From positions 1 through 61,117 of the forward strand of contig JAGQHN010000016.1 of NCBI GenBank assembly GCA_020431825.1: DNA of 61,117 nucleotides, read 5' to 3'. The notes beneath the pieces are model-generated. The model was not told the origin of the DNA. It did no database searches and saw only the letters and a list, made by a program, of their open reading frames with translations. Positions 35,355-44,417 of the stretch are shown one piece after another (positions within the stretch are counted from its first letter, which is position 1; each line of letters starts with the position of its first letter). This DNA comes from Trueperaceae bacterium. Its GTDB lineage: Bacteria > Deinococcota > Deinococci > Deinococcales > Trueperaceae. The position numbers and the translations under genes are program-made.

Positions 35355-38300
35355 GACAGGCTCAGCTCCATATCAATGGTTTGACCAAACATTTGATGGT
35401 CGTGACAGACCTGCAAAAAAGCAACCACCACATCTGGGTCAAAAAGGCTTGCCGCCTGTTCGGTTATATAATCAAGCGCGTCTTCGCTACGCCAGGCTTT
35501 TTTATAGGGTTTTGTCTGCAGCAGCGCGTCATAGACATCAGCAACTGCAACAATACGAGCTGCCAGCGGAATGTCTTCTTCTTTGAGGCACTGCGGATAG
35601 CCACTACCATCCCACCGCTCATGATGGCTTCTGGCGATATCTGCCGCCATTTTAAAAAGCTCAGAGTGCCCATCGGAGAGCATATCTGCCCCAATCTCAC
35701 AATGGAGTTGCATAATGTTTCGTTCACTCTCTGTTAGGGAATCGGGTTTCAGCAAAATGGTGTCGGTGACTGCCATGGCTCCCAGATCATGGACCTGAGC
35801 AGCTTTCGCTATAAGGTCAACAAATGCCTCATCGCACCCGAGTTGCGCTGCCGTAAAGGAAGCAAGCTGCCCAACCCGCGCGCTATGCTTACCACTGGGG
35901 TCTATAGCTGCTTCAGATACCCTTGCCAGACAGTTTAATAGTTCGTCGCTGGCAGCCGCGAGGCTGGAGCCACCTGTTTTCCAGGTGTGATTGGTTAAAG
36001 AAACAATGCTCTGTAAATCTTGAAATACCTGCACTTGCTCGAGCCTGAGTTGCTGAGCCTGTGGCCGTTCTTTTAAGATTTTTTGTGCCAGGCGCAGCAG
36101 ATCAAGGGTTTCCACGGGGGCAGAGCTTTGCTTTTGCTCTATGGCGTCCAGCCTGATGCCCTCAACCAACTGCATAAGCTTGGGGACATTGACAGGTTTG
36201 TAGAGATAAGCCAGCGCACCAGCTGCCAGCAATCGCTCGGTGGTACTCTCGGTCGCATCTGCACTCAAAATGATAATGGGGATGGACCTTGTTTCCTCAT
36301 TGGCCTTGAGCCGACTGAGCACCTCTTCCCCAGAGATGTCAGGCAGATTGAGATCAAGTAAAACCAGTTGCGGCTTTTCCTCACGGATAAGTTTGAGCCC
36401 AAGCTCACCCTGCATAGCAGTGCGCAACTGGGTATGGGGCAATTTGCTGAAAATCTTACGAATCAAAGAAACATTGGGCAGGTCATCTTCGATGTAAATA
36501 ACCCGCAGCTGTGAATCATTGTCCAGACCCTCCAGCGTTTCTTCTACCGCTTTTGGTGCCAGTGGTAGATCGACAAAAAAGGTTGAGCCCTCTCCTGGCT
36601 GGCTTTCTACCGACATCTTTCCGCCCATAACTTCTACCAGACGGCGGGTCAAGGCCAGACCGATACCACTGCCTTCAATACTGCTGTGCTCAGCATCTAA
36701 ACGGTCAAAAGGAATAAAAAGGCGACTGAGTTTTTCTTTGGCTATCCCCGGACCAGTATCGCGTACCCAGCAGCGCAGGTTACCCCCATGAACTTGCCAG
36801 CCAATAAACACCTGACCTAAGACCCTGTTATACTTCACTGCATTTGATAAAAGATTGATAAAGACTTGCTTGAGCCGCTGAGGATCACCCATAACGCGCA
36901 AACTGGTATCAAGCTCTGGCTCGAGCTCGAGTTTGACCCGCTGGCTTTTCGCAAGCGGCTGCATGAGCGTCATGCTTTCCTTGGCAAGACGTTCGCACTC
37001 AACGGGTTCAATGGTGAGCGAAATACTGCCCGTTTCAATTCTGGAAATATCTAGTACTTCGTTAATCAGATCCAGAAGATGCCTGCCAGCACCCAAGATA
37101 CGATCAACATTTTCACTTTGATCCTGATTGAGATCGTCAAGCTCGAGTAACTGAGCAAAACCCAAAATGGCGTTGAGTGGGGTCCGCAGTTCATGACTCA
37201 TCCGCGACAGGAATTCATTTTTCGCCTTGTTGGCGGCTTCAGCAGCTTCTTTGGCTGCCAGCAGCTCCTTGTTCTCGAGTTTGGACTGCGTAATGTCACT
37301 GATGGTCACAATAGTACCGAGAAACTCCTCACCCTGAAATCTGGGAACCGAGGTCATGAGCACTTCGAGGGTCTGACCCTGAGCATGAACCATCTGGATT
37401 TCGGTACTCGTAATCTCTTTTTGCAAACACTTCTGCTTGTATCTTTCCCAAAAAGCCTGCTCTTTGCTGAACAAAGTGCTGGGTAACTTGCCCAGAAGAT
37501 CCTGGGAACGGTACCCTGTAATGCGCTCAAAGGCTGGATTGACGTATTCGTAGGTCCAGTCTTTACCGACTACACCAATCCCTTGCGCTGCAGTTGACAT
37601 AACCGCCAGAGCAAAATCGCGCTGCTGCTTGAGCAACTTTTGCGCTTCCCGCTGTTCGGTAATATCGGTGGCAATAACCATAAAACCCGTGAACTTATCC
37701 TCCTGATCGAGCATGGGCTGAAGCTCGAGGTAAAGCCAGTAGGGCCTACCTGACTTACTGACATTTTGGATTTGGGTCTGATAGCTCTGCTGCAAATCAA
37801 GCTTGGTCTGCACGTCCTGGTAGGGCTTTGAGTTTGCACCTTTTCCTAACAAAACCTCGATTAAGCCCTTGCCCTTGGTTTCCAGAAGGTTAAAGCCTGT
37901 TATACGGGTAAACCCATCATTGACCCACTCGATGCGGGCCTGGTCATCGCTAATCAGCACGGCATTGCTGGTACGACTGGCAACCAGCGATAATTTTTGG
38001 GTTTTAGCTTCGCTCGCCCGTAAGGCATTTTCATAATGATGGCGTTCGCTAAGATCCCGCACAATGACGACTCGCAAACGCTGCTCTTCATCGCCAATGA
38101 AATTCTGGGTTACTTCTATAGGAAAACTGTAGCCTGCCTGATGCCGGGCAATAATCCGCATAAGGTTGGTTTTGCTCGGGTCAGGGGGCACAGCATCTAA
38201 ACCCTCTATAAATTTCTCAATGGGTTGACCGAGCATATCATCTGATTCATAACCAAACATGCGCAGACAAGCCGGGTTGACCAGATCAAGCTTTCCCTGA

Positions 38301-39091
38301 GCATTTATCGTCATGATGCCGTCTACCGCATAGTCAAGCACCGAGGCCAGGCGCTGAGCATTAAAATTGAGCTTATATTCTTTGTGCTGCAGTTCTAGCG
38401 CAAGACCATTTAGAGCCGTCTCGAGCTCATCAAATTCAACGGCGACCCTTTCCAGCTTCAGGGTCTGCTCCTGCGATTTCCCAAGCTCTGCCGCAAAGGC
38501 AGCTGCCTTTTTTAAAGCACGGATGGGGCCTTCCAGATACAAAAGCAGGAAACTAATCCCTGCTACAAAAGCAATCAGGCTTACGAGTATGATTCCCAAT
38601 CGCCCGTCATTCATACCATCATAGTGTCCATAATTCAAAATCAGATGGACAAACTGACCCTCATCTGCCAGAGGCAGCCAGCGAGAAGCGTTATCTAACG
38701 GGCTTTCTGCCAGGTCTAAGAGCTGCTTTGCGCTGAGGCTCGAGTCCAGGGCCTCGAGCCCCGCATCCGTCCAGCGGTACAAACGCCCGTCTTGCCACAG
38801 CTCAACAGCACTTACATCTGGTAGCAACTGATAAGCTTCCAGCAAGGCCAGTCTTAGCCGTTCTGAGCTGGACCCATTTAAACGGTTCAGCAGGGCCTGA
38901 CTTTGAACTTCTAGATGTTCCAGTTCTATGGCTTGGCGCTGTTTAAAATCAAAGTAAAACGCCGAACACATCGCCACAGCAGTAATAAGCAAAGAAAAAA
39001 TCAGCAGCTGAATCCGCAGAGTTCGGGTCAATGTTCTTAGCCGAAAAAGCGGCGGCGCTTCTCGCTTAAATTGTAATGGCTCTTTAAGCAT
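35351..39091 (-). CDS. Hybrid sensor kinase with receiver and C-terminal HD-GYP domain
   Basis: 1246 residues. Two transmembrane segments (about 28-48 and 165-185) enclose an exported sensor of about 115 residues. Three PAS domains follow (about 245-365, 380-490 and 500-620), then HisKA with the phospho-His in SRMSHELRTPLNAILGFA (near 655), HATPase_c (NAVKYN, DTGPGIA, GSGIGLAL), a receiver (YIEDD, LVLLDLNLP) and a C-terminal HD-GYP domain (about 1060-1240). The HD-GYP keeps VHDLG and HHERWDGSGYP, but the Lys after the HD (GKIG in the partner protein) is replaced (GAMA). Kinase, receiver and dinucleotide phosphodiesterase in one chain is uncommon. First gene of the signalling operon. Confidence 0.92.
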   Translation of the reverse strand: MLKEPLQFKREAPPLFRLRTLTRTLRIQLLIFSLLITAVAMCSAFYFDFKQRQAIELEHLEVQSQALLNRLNGSSSERLRLALLEAYQLLPDVSAVELWQDGRLYRWTDAGLEALDSSLSAKQLLDLAESPLDNASRWLPLADEGQFVHLILNYGHYDGMNDGRLGIILVSLIAFVAGISFLLLYLEGPIRALKKAAAFAAELGKSQEQTLKLERVAVEFDELETALNGLALELQHKEYKLNFNAQRLASVLDYAVDGIMTINAQGKLDLVNPACLRMFGYESDDMLGQPIEKFIEGLDAVPPDPSKTNLMRIIARHQAGYSFPIEVTQNFIGDEEQRLRVVIVRDLSERHHYENALRASEAKTQKLSLVASRTSNAVLISDDQARIEWVNDGFTRITGFNLLETKGKGLIEVLLGKGANSKPYQDVQTKLDLQQSYQTQIQNVSKSGRPYWLYLELQPMLDQEDKFTGFMVIATDITEQREAQKLLKQQRDFALAVMSTAAQGIGVVGKDWTYEYVNPAFERITGYRSQDLLGKLPSTLFSKEQAFWERYKQKCLQKEITSTEIQMVHAQGQTLEVLMTSVPRFQGEEFLGTIVTISDITQSKLENKELLAAKEAAEAANKAKNEFLSRMSHELRTPLNAILGFAQLLELDDLNQDQSENVDRILGAGRHLLDLINEVLDISRIETGSISLTIEPVECERLAKESMTLMQPLAKSQRVKLELEPELDTSLRVMGDPQRLKQVFINLLSNAVKYNRVLGQVFIGWQVHGGNLRCWVRDTGPGIAKEKLSRLFIPFDRLDAEHSSIEGSGIGLALTRRLVEVMGGKMSVESQPGEGSTFFVDLPLAPKAVEETLEGLDNDSQLRVIYIEDDLPNVSLIRKIFSKLPHTQLRTAMQGELGLKLIREEKPQLVLLDLNLPDISGEEVLSRLKANEETRSIPIIILSADATESTTERLLAAGALAYLYKPVNVPKLMQLVEGIRLDAIEQKQSSAPVETLDLLRLAQKILKERPQAQQLRLEQVQVFQDLQSIVSLTNHTWKTGGSSLAAASDELLNCLARVSEAAIDPSGKHSARVGQLASFTAAQLGCDEAFVDLIAKAAQVHDLGAMAVTDTILLKPDSLTESERNIMQLHCEIGADMLSDGHSELFKMAADIARSHHERWDGSGYPQCLKEEDIPLAARIVAVADVYDALLQTKPYKKAWRSEDALDYITEQAASLFDPDVVVAFLQVCHDHQMFGQTIDMELSLS

Positions 39092-39105
39092 GCTCCACGT
39101 TCTCT

Positions 39106-39148
39106 ATCCTAGGCAGGTTTTGTTACCCTTTTATTACGTTTTTGTTAC
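39106..39148 (-). promoter_or_regulatory. Triple 11-bp direct repeats and -10 before the hybrid kinase operon
   Basis: On the plus strand TTGTTAC, TTATTAC and TTGTTAC stand at 39120, 39131 and 39142, exactly 11 bases apart (GTAACAA, GTAATAA, GTAACAA on the coding strand). A -10-like TAGGAT (39106-39111, minus) lies eight bases from the nearest repeat. The spacing fits an OmpR/PhoB-family activator occupying the -35 region. Confidence 0.5.
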
Positions 39149-39157
39149 AGCCTGGAA

Positions 39158-40516
39158 CTAAACTCCAGCTACAGTATGTACCAGGCTTTTTGCTGCCATT
39201 AGCAAGTTTTTTACATCCACACTGGTGTGGGCCTGGCAGCGCATGACAAGGAGCGAGGCTTTACTATTATCCTGGCGGTCAAGACTAAACTCGAGCCAGG
39301 CATCGTTTTCAAGTGAGAGTCTGAGGTTTTCTTCCTTTTGAATTGACAGCACTTTATGATTTGCCAGAACATCAGGAATCGCCTGAACAAATTTTCTCGG
39401 GAACCGCTTTGTCCGCAGGCGAATACGGTCAGTGCCAAAACTTTGCCGCCAATCAGTATCGGCTTCTGTGTGCCCAGCCAATTCAGCAAAACTAAGTCCT
39501 TCAGCAGCCAAAATCTGCAATGTCATAAGGGTAATTGCCAGAGCGTCTTCCTTTAACAGACTAAGCCGCCAATTTTGCTCAGCAGCTAAAAAGTCCTCTA
39601 CTACCATGTCGCCTGCCAAAATGGCACTAAGCACGGCTTTAAAGCCACTTCCTGACTCAGCCCAGGGCATGTCAAGCCCCAGTTTGCCAAGCGTTTCACT
39701 GGAATAGTCCCAGCCTTTGCTATAGCCGTACTCTAAAATCAACTGGCTAAGCTCCTGACGGTTAAGCAAAGAAGCCAGCGGATGATACAGGCTGAGTTTA
39801 GTGCCGTCGCTATTAGTGTTGAGGTAAAAGATCAGGTTCTGGTTAGATGCAAAAGGACGAAAAGCATGCAAATCGTCATCACTCATGCCAAATCTTTTTA
39901 CATTGATGACTTCAAGACTTAAGTTTTTTAACTTAATAAACTGCTCGAGCCAGCCTTCTGCTACGCCTGAAAGAGCATTATGGTAAATACGCCCACTCAG
40001 TTTTCGCAAATTCTCCAGATCAAGCAGGCGCGAAAGTGCCTCAAAATAAACGCCTTTTAGCTCGAGCGTAGCAAGCCTTGAGCCTTCTCCTCCAAGCCTC
40101 TCTGGTTCAGCTACTTGCTGCATGGCAGCATGTAAACGCTGGTACTCCCTTTTAGTCAAGAGCTGCGCTGCATAATCATAAAGCTGTAAGCCAGCATAAG
40201 CCCCTGGTAACTGAGGTGCAGCCAGCATAATGCCGGCGTCCATCTGATATCTGGAAATCGCCAGGCGCAACACTGATGTCGGTATGGCATCCTGACTTAG
40301 ATAGACCTCGAGCCCTCTGAACAAGAGCTGCTCTGCCAGATGTCTGGCAAAAAGCTGCTGATTAAACCTGCGGTCGTAGCCAATCACAACGCGGCGATGC
40401 CCCTGCTTAGTCAGATCCCTGGCATAAACTTGGGCAATAGCGTCCAGATGCTTAAAAGTAAAGGTATCGGCGATGACACCATGCCATCCTTTGGTACTTA
40501 GTTTCAGTGCGTGCAT
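39158..40516 (-). CDS. Phosphohexomutase homologue lacking catalytic motifs
   Basis: 452 residues with the alpha-D-phosphohexomutase domain order. VVIGYDRRFNQQLFARHLAEQL matches the family start. At the catalytic site, where active enzymes read TASHNP after GIML, this protein reads GIMLAAPQLPG, losing the phospho-Ser and His. The metal loop DGDxDR is replaced by NTNSDGTKLSL, and the sugar-binding GEESGH by AESGSGF. The fold looks intact and the frame is open throughout, so this is a pseudoenzyme rather than a broken gene. Its function is unknown; a binding or regulatory role is possible. Its promoter carries repeats like those before the hybrid kinase. Confidence 0.75.
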   Translation of the reverse strand: MHALKLSTKGWHGVIADTFTFKHLDAIAQVYARDLTKQGHRRVVIGYDRRFNQQLFARHLAEQLLFRGLEVYLSQDAIPTSVLRLAISRYQMDAGIMLAAPQLPGAYAGLQLYDYAAQLLTKREYQRLHAAMQQVAEPERLGGEGSRLATLELKGVYFEALSRLLDLENLRKLSGRIYHNALSGVAEGWLEQFIKLKNLSLEVINVKRFGMSDDDLHAFRPFASNQNLIFYLNTNSDGTKLSLYHPLASLLNRQELSQLILEYGYSKGWDYSSETLGKLGLDMPWAESGSGFKAVLSAILAGDMVVEDFLAAEQNWRLSLLKEDALAITLMTLQILAAEGLSFAELAGHTEADTDWRQSFGTDRIRLRTKRFPRKFVQAIPDVLANHKVLSIQKEENLRLSLENDAWLEFSLDRQDNSKASLLVMRCQAHTSVDVKNLLMAAKSLVHTVAGV

Positions 40517-40590
40517 AGAGCGTTGAACTCTCCTGTCAACGAAGCCTTCGCCCCAGAGGGGCCGGTATAAAGTCTATTGTGAAAGGCAAC

Positions 40591-40607
40591 TGTTACATTT
40601 TAGTTAC
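40591..40607 (-). promoter_or_regulatory. Two 11-bp-spaced GTTAC repeats before the phosphohexomutase-like gene
   Basis: TGTTAC (40591-40596) and AGTTAC (40602-40607) are 11 bases apart, like the triple set at 39120-39148. They lie about 75-90 bases before the start at 40516. The rest of the 174-base gap (40517-40690) shows only weak -10 candidates. Confidence 0.4.
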
Positions 40608-40690
40608 GTTTGACCGAAAGAATTTTCAGCAGGGCATGTCTTGACTGGGAAAGAGGGCTGCCCTGTTGGACCGTAATGGCTCGGGTCAAA

Positions 40691-40927
40691 TCAACCAAAA
40701 AGATGGTCATAGGTTTGCAATAGGCCAAGTTCGGCAAATTGAAAGACTTTGCCTTCCTCATCGCTATGGCGTTTGAAACGGTCATGTAAATGGCCCTTGC
40801 GGTAATACTCGAGCACTTTTACCCTGCCGTCTCCAAGGGGCTCGAGCTTGAGCCGTACCACGGTTCCGGTAGAAAGGGTGCGTTCAACCATTACATTTTT
40901 GTCAAAAAGATGTCCCTGAAAAACCAT
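40691..40927 (-). CDS. Small hypothetical protein
   Basis: 78 residues, charged, without signal peptide. The first half (LSTGTVVRLKLEPLGDGRVKVLEYYRKG) suggests a small beta-rich fold. Two CTCGAG copies fall in it. No ribosome binding site is obvious. I recognise no family; the even codon use and length support a real gene. Confidence 0.5.
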   Translation of the reverse strand: MVFQGHLFDKNVMVERTLSTGTVVRLKLEPLGDGRVKVLEYYRKGHLHDRFKRHSDEEGKVFQFAELGLLQTYDHLFG

Positions 40928-41006
40928 AATCTATGCCAGACGCAGTATACAAATTATGCCAAGGGTTTGATGCAAGCCATACAGCCCAAAACCTTTCACT
41001 CTGGCT

Positions 41007-43478
41007 TTACTTACAACCCCAATCCGTTCCCTTATAGCCACAACTTAGCAGTACCGCTGGTTCGTCGGGAAAGTCGGTCCAGACTTCTGGTGTCGATAAC
41101 AGCTCAACTTGCTTTATGGCCTTGTCGCCAGGGACATTCACACCCCAGATGCGAAAACTATCTGAACTGCTTGGCTCCAGAATGCCATCTTTTTCAGCGC
41201 TGCTAAACCACTTGCGAAAAGCCCCTTGAAGTACGATATTTTGTACCGAATCATCGCCAAAGCTTACCCGCAAGCTGTAATCACAACCCGAGGCCCGGCA
41301 GTACCAGTAGTTCTCACCTGTGTTGGGTGTGATCGCCTGGCGGTCACCTGCCTTAGTGGGGTCTAGCAATCTGCGCAGATTCCCCACATAGCTTAGGGGA
41401 CGATAAATTTGACTTACACCTTCTGTAGCAGCATTGCTATAGGTAACGATCAGGGTATGGACGGGAACATCAGTGGCTTGGGGTAAGCCTGCATCCAGCC
41501 CATAAAGTCCCCCGTCTACAGTTTTGGGCTCGACCGGCTCAAGCTTTGCCTCGAGACTATTCCAGCGAGAATATCCGGTGCTTGAATTTGCATCTACAAA
41601 AACACGCCCCCCCTTGTAACTGTAGTTGCCACTCGAGCTCGATGTCTGCCCCTCAAAATAGCGCTGCATGCGCGCCGTACTGAAATCAGAAAAAAGGGAA
41701 AAACGGTAGCTCGAGTCACTATCGCCAGCGCCTGATTGCATGGGGTCTTGTTTGATGCAAAAGCCCGCTTCATCAAGTTGCCTTGGATTTCCTGCAAACG
41801 TCTTGGTTGAACAATTTTTATAGGCTGACGAAGTAGGCGGAACTCGAATATCAAGAAACTCTAATCTCGTACTGTCAAAGCCCCAGCTCGAGCCACTTAG
41901 ACTCCCGCCAACATAGGGCCAGTTCCCTGCATTATAGGCATCACCAACATGTGGAATGCCAAACGCATGACCCTGTTCATGGATGAAGACACCGCTATAG
42001 GCATAGTCTCCTGTACCTAAATGCCCGCCACCTAAACCGCCACCTGGCGCGCCGTAGCTTCCTGTCTGCGTTGCCATAAGAAGGGGAGCATAATACTGGT
42101 TGCTGGTTGGACCATCGCCGTTGGCAGAGCGAACAGCCCCAAGGGTGTCAAGAACCGCGCTCATGACTGCGTAGCCATCTCCTTGTTGTTCTTTGTAAGT
42201 CACCCGCTGCGCAGCCCGCCCCTGCCTCGGACCTACAATAATGTACTCCCACTCGACCTTCTTGGCAGGATGGTTGACGACCTCGAGTTCAGCAACCGGC
42301 CACTTGGCATATAACTCTTTCCTGGTAGCCTCATCAGGTTCGGCCGTTAAAGAAAAAGGAACAAGGGATTCATCAGCACCAAAAAGATAAAAGGGCAAGG
42401 TGTAGAGGCTAAAGCTTGAGCTAGCTCCAACGTTTAAAGCACTCGTCTTGGTCAGTTGACCGTCATTTGCGATAAAGCGTAACTCGAGCCCTGGTTTTAG
42501 CCAGCTTGCTGGCATCATGACCCAGTAGCTATTTTGACTATAAGGTCGTCCATTCGCCTCAGTTTTTGGCAGACTGGTCGGGTCATTTAGCTCAAGGATT
42601 CCTAAGGACTCGCCTTCTAAAAGTCCTTCAAGCTGTGGCGTATCCAAAATCATGTTGGCAAAACTGACCAGTACCAGACTTTCCCGGTCGCCAACCAGAT
42701 GTAACTCGTCCTCTGGGAAAGCCTCCCACCTTTTGCCTTCTGGGGCAATGACATGGGTCTGGGCTAACTCGAGCCTGGCAATCACAGGGGCGTCATCCAC
42801 AGGACTAATGTTCAGGCTAACCTTTGCCTGAGCGACCCCTTTTGCGGTACTTAACTGATAGACAAAACTATCCTCGAGGGGTTCGCTGTGGTCATGCTGA
42901 TACCTAAAGGAACCATCGGCATTCAGAACTAACTGACCATGCTCTGGCTGGGTTAAAGGCTCGAGGACGAGATTTTCTTCTGTATATTGGTCATTGGCTA
43001 GCAGACCCGGCTCGGCACTCACCTGAAGCGTTTCGCCTTCTTGAAGGCTGTAGCTATCGGCGTTCGCGACAGGCGCCTCAACCGGGGGAGTAATAATCGT
43101 TAAGGAAACTGTAGTCACCGAGCTTAATTCGCCGTCACTCAGCAGGTAGCCAAAGGTATCGCGTTTTGCCTCTGTACCCTCTGGCTCATAACTGAATGAG
43201 CCATCGGCATTAAGCTGCACAGTGCCGAATTCTGGCTTTTGACTCAGGCTAACCGCAAGATCTTGGCCCTCGGGGTCACTATCGTTTTGCAAAACGCCGT
43301 TAACAGCATTAACGGCAAAGAAACGCCCTCTGACAACGTCATAGCTGTCTGGCTGGGCCACGGGCGGAAGGTTTTTGGTGCTAGGATGCAGGACACTCTG
43401 GTTGCTTCCGCAGCCACTTAGCAAAAGTAAAGTCAGCGAAAAAACAACAGGGTTTAAGGATAATTTGGATGAAAACAC
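41007..43478 (-). CDS. Exported lipoprotein with cadherin-like repeats and an M66-like zinc metalloprotease domain
   Basis: 823 residues from a GTG. The signal peptide ends in the lipobox LLLSGC (Cys near residue 23). Two tandem cadherin-like/VCBS-type repeats follow (about 35-125 and 130-225; VQLNADGSFSYEPEG and LVLNADGSFRYQHDH). The catalytic domain carries HEQGHAFGIPH (near residue 500), a full HExxHxxGxxH zinc site, followed by SGSSWGFDSTRLEFL and DPMQSGAGDS, which resembles the M66 (StcE/TagA) group that cleaves mucin-like glycoproteins. The C-terminal 200 residues are beta-rich and unassigned. It would act at the cell surface. Monocistronic. Confidence 0.82.
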   Translation of the reverse strand: MFSSKLSLNPVVFSLTLLLLSGCGSNQSVLHPSTKNLPPVAQPDSYDVVRGRFFAVNAVNGVLQNDSDPEGQDLAVSLSQKPEFGTVQLNADGSFSYEPEGTEAKRDTFGYLLSDGELSSVTTVSLTIITPPVEAPVANADSYSLQEGETLQVSAEPGLLANDQYTEENLVLEPLTQPEHGQLVLNADGSFRYQHDHSEPLEDSFVYQLSTAKGVAQAKVSLNISPVDDAPVIARLELAQTHVIAPEGKRWEAFPEDELHLVGDRESLVLVSFANMILDTPQLEGLLEGESLGILELNDPTSLPKTEANGRPYSQNSYWVMMPASWLKPGLELRFIANDGQLTKTSALNVGASSSFSLYTLPFYLFGADESLVPFSLTAEPDEATRKELYAKWPVAELEVVNHPAKKVEWEYIIVGPRQGRAAQRVTYKEQQGDGYAVMSAVLDTLGAVRSANGDGPTSNQYYAPLLMATQTGSYGAPGGGLGGGHLGTGDYAYSGVFIHEQGHAFGIPHVGDAYNAGNWPYVGGSLSGSSWGFDSTRLEFLDIRVPPTSSAYKNCSTKTFAGNPRQLDEAGFCIKQDPMQSGAGDSDSSYRFSLFSDFSTARMQRYFEGQTSSSSGNYSYKGGRVFVDANSSTGYSRWNSLEAKLEPVEPKTVDGGLYGLDAGLPQATDVPVHTLIVTYSNAATEGVSQIYRPLSYVGNLRRLLDPTKAGDRQAITPNTGENYWYCRASGCDYSLRVSFGDDSVQNIVLQGAFRKWFSSAEKDGILEPSSSDSFRIWGVNVPGDKAIKQVELLSTPEVWTDFPDEPAVLLSCGYKGTDWGCK

Positions 43479-43571
43479 CCATCAGTATGGCACTGCTTAT
43501 CTAACACGCTTCTTACAGTGAGAGCTACCTGCTTTTTGCCCATCTATCAGTAACGCGAGCCAAATGAACAC

Positions 43572-44369
43572 TCAGCCACTTTGCCCCCTGGAATCTTTAT
43601 TTATTGTGATAGGTGAATTCTGCAAAATCTTCAGGGGTTGCAGGTCTATAGCCCAAAGGTTTGCCAACATAAAACCGGCATTTTCTGGCAACCCCAAACT
43701 CGAGTACCCTACCACTGCCGCAGCCTCATCACCAAACAGGCAGGCAAAACAGACGGGCTTATGGTCGGTCTCGAGTAGCGGTCTGATAAGCTCTTGAACA
43801 TAGTCGTGCATTTCTGGCTCGAGTTCTGCACGGTCACCGGAAAAAACCGAAGCAAGCCCCTCCTGCCGCATCATTTCGGCAAGGGTTTTAGATAGTCCAA
43901 AGCGTCTTTTGTAAAGCGTCCGGTAGAGAACCTGCAAAACAGCCCTTTTTAAACTAGCCTCAGACCATGCCTGACTTGTCCAGAGGGGAACAAGTGCCCA
44001 GTGATGCTTGAGGTCATAAGCCCCTTCAAAGCGGTAGGCGTAATCAGTCAAATAGGTATTGGTCCAGCCTCCTTTGAGGTCATCTGTTAATACCAGACCA
44101 AGCTTTAGTTCACCCGAAAAAAACGTCAGACTGGGCTCGAGGGCAAGAAGTAATTCCCTGACAAAATCCTCAGCTCCCCAGGCGATTAAATCGTCAATCA
44201 AGGAGGCAACGTGCTCTTTGCCCATCGGATTCATGCCGACCAGGGGAACCTGTATTTCATCCGTGCCTCCAGTTAGCGTCTGAAGATAGGCTTTGAAGCG
44301 CCCATACCCCCTTGGGAGCCTGTGCAGGTCCTGCTGTATCTTTAAAAGGGGTAAAAGCTCGAGCTTCAT
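43572..44369 (-). CDS. Unknown cytoplasmic protein
   Basis: 265 residues, no signal peptide or membrane segment; rich in Leu and Trp. There is a VPLVGMNPMGKEHV segment near residue 41 and a GYSSLGLPENAGFMLANLWAIDL segment near the C-terminus. The start codon lies about 30-50 bases from the divergent M20 peptidase start, so the two share a very short promoter region. I recognise no family. Four CTCGAG copies are in frame. Confidence 0.65.
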   Translation of the reverse strand: MKLELLPLLKIQQDLHRLPRGYGRFKAYLQTLTGGTDEIQVPLVGMNPMGKEHVASLIDDLIAWGAEDFVRELLLALEPSLTFFSGELKLGLVLTDDLKGGWTNTYLTDYAYRFEGAYDLKHHWALVPLWTSQAWSEASLKRAVLQVLYRTLYKRRFGLSKTLAEMMRQEGLASVFSGDRAELEPEMHDYVQELIRPLLETDHKPVCFACLFGDEAAAVVGYSSLGLPENAGFMLANLWAIDLQPLKILQNSPITINKDSRGQSG

Positions 44370-44417
44370 TTGTTTATTGTGACACGGTCGACCTCTCAGA
44401 TGTCATACACTGATGCT

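Noticed and set aside
40600..40785. Minus-strand frame of 61 codons
   Set aside because: It overlaps both the promoter repeats at 40591-40607 and the better candidate at 40691-40927, and has no ribosome binding site.
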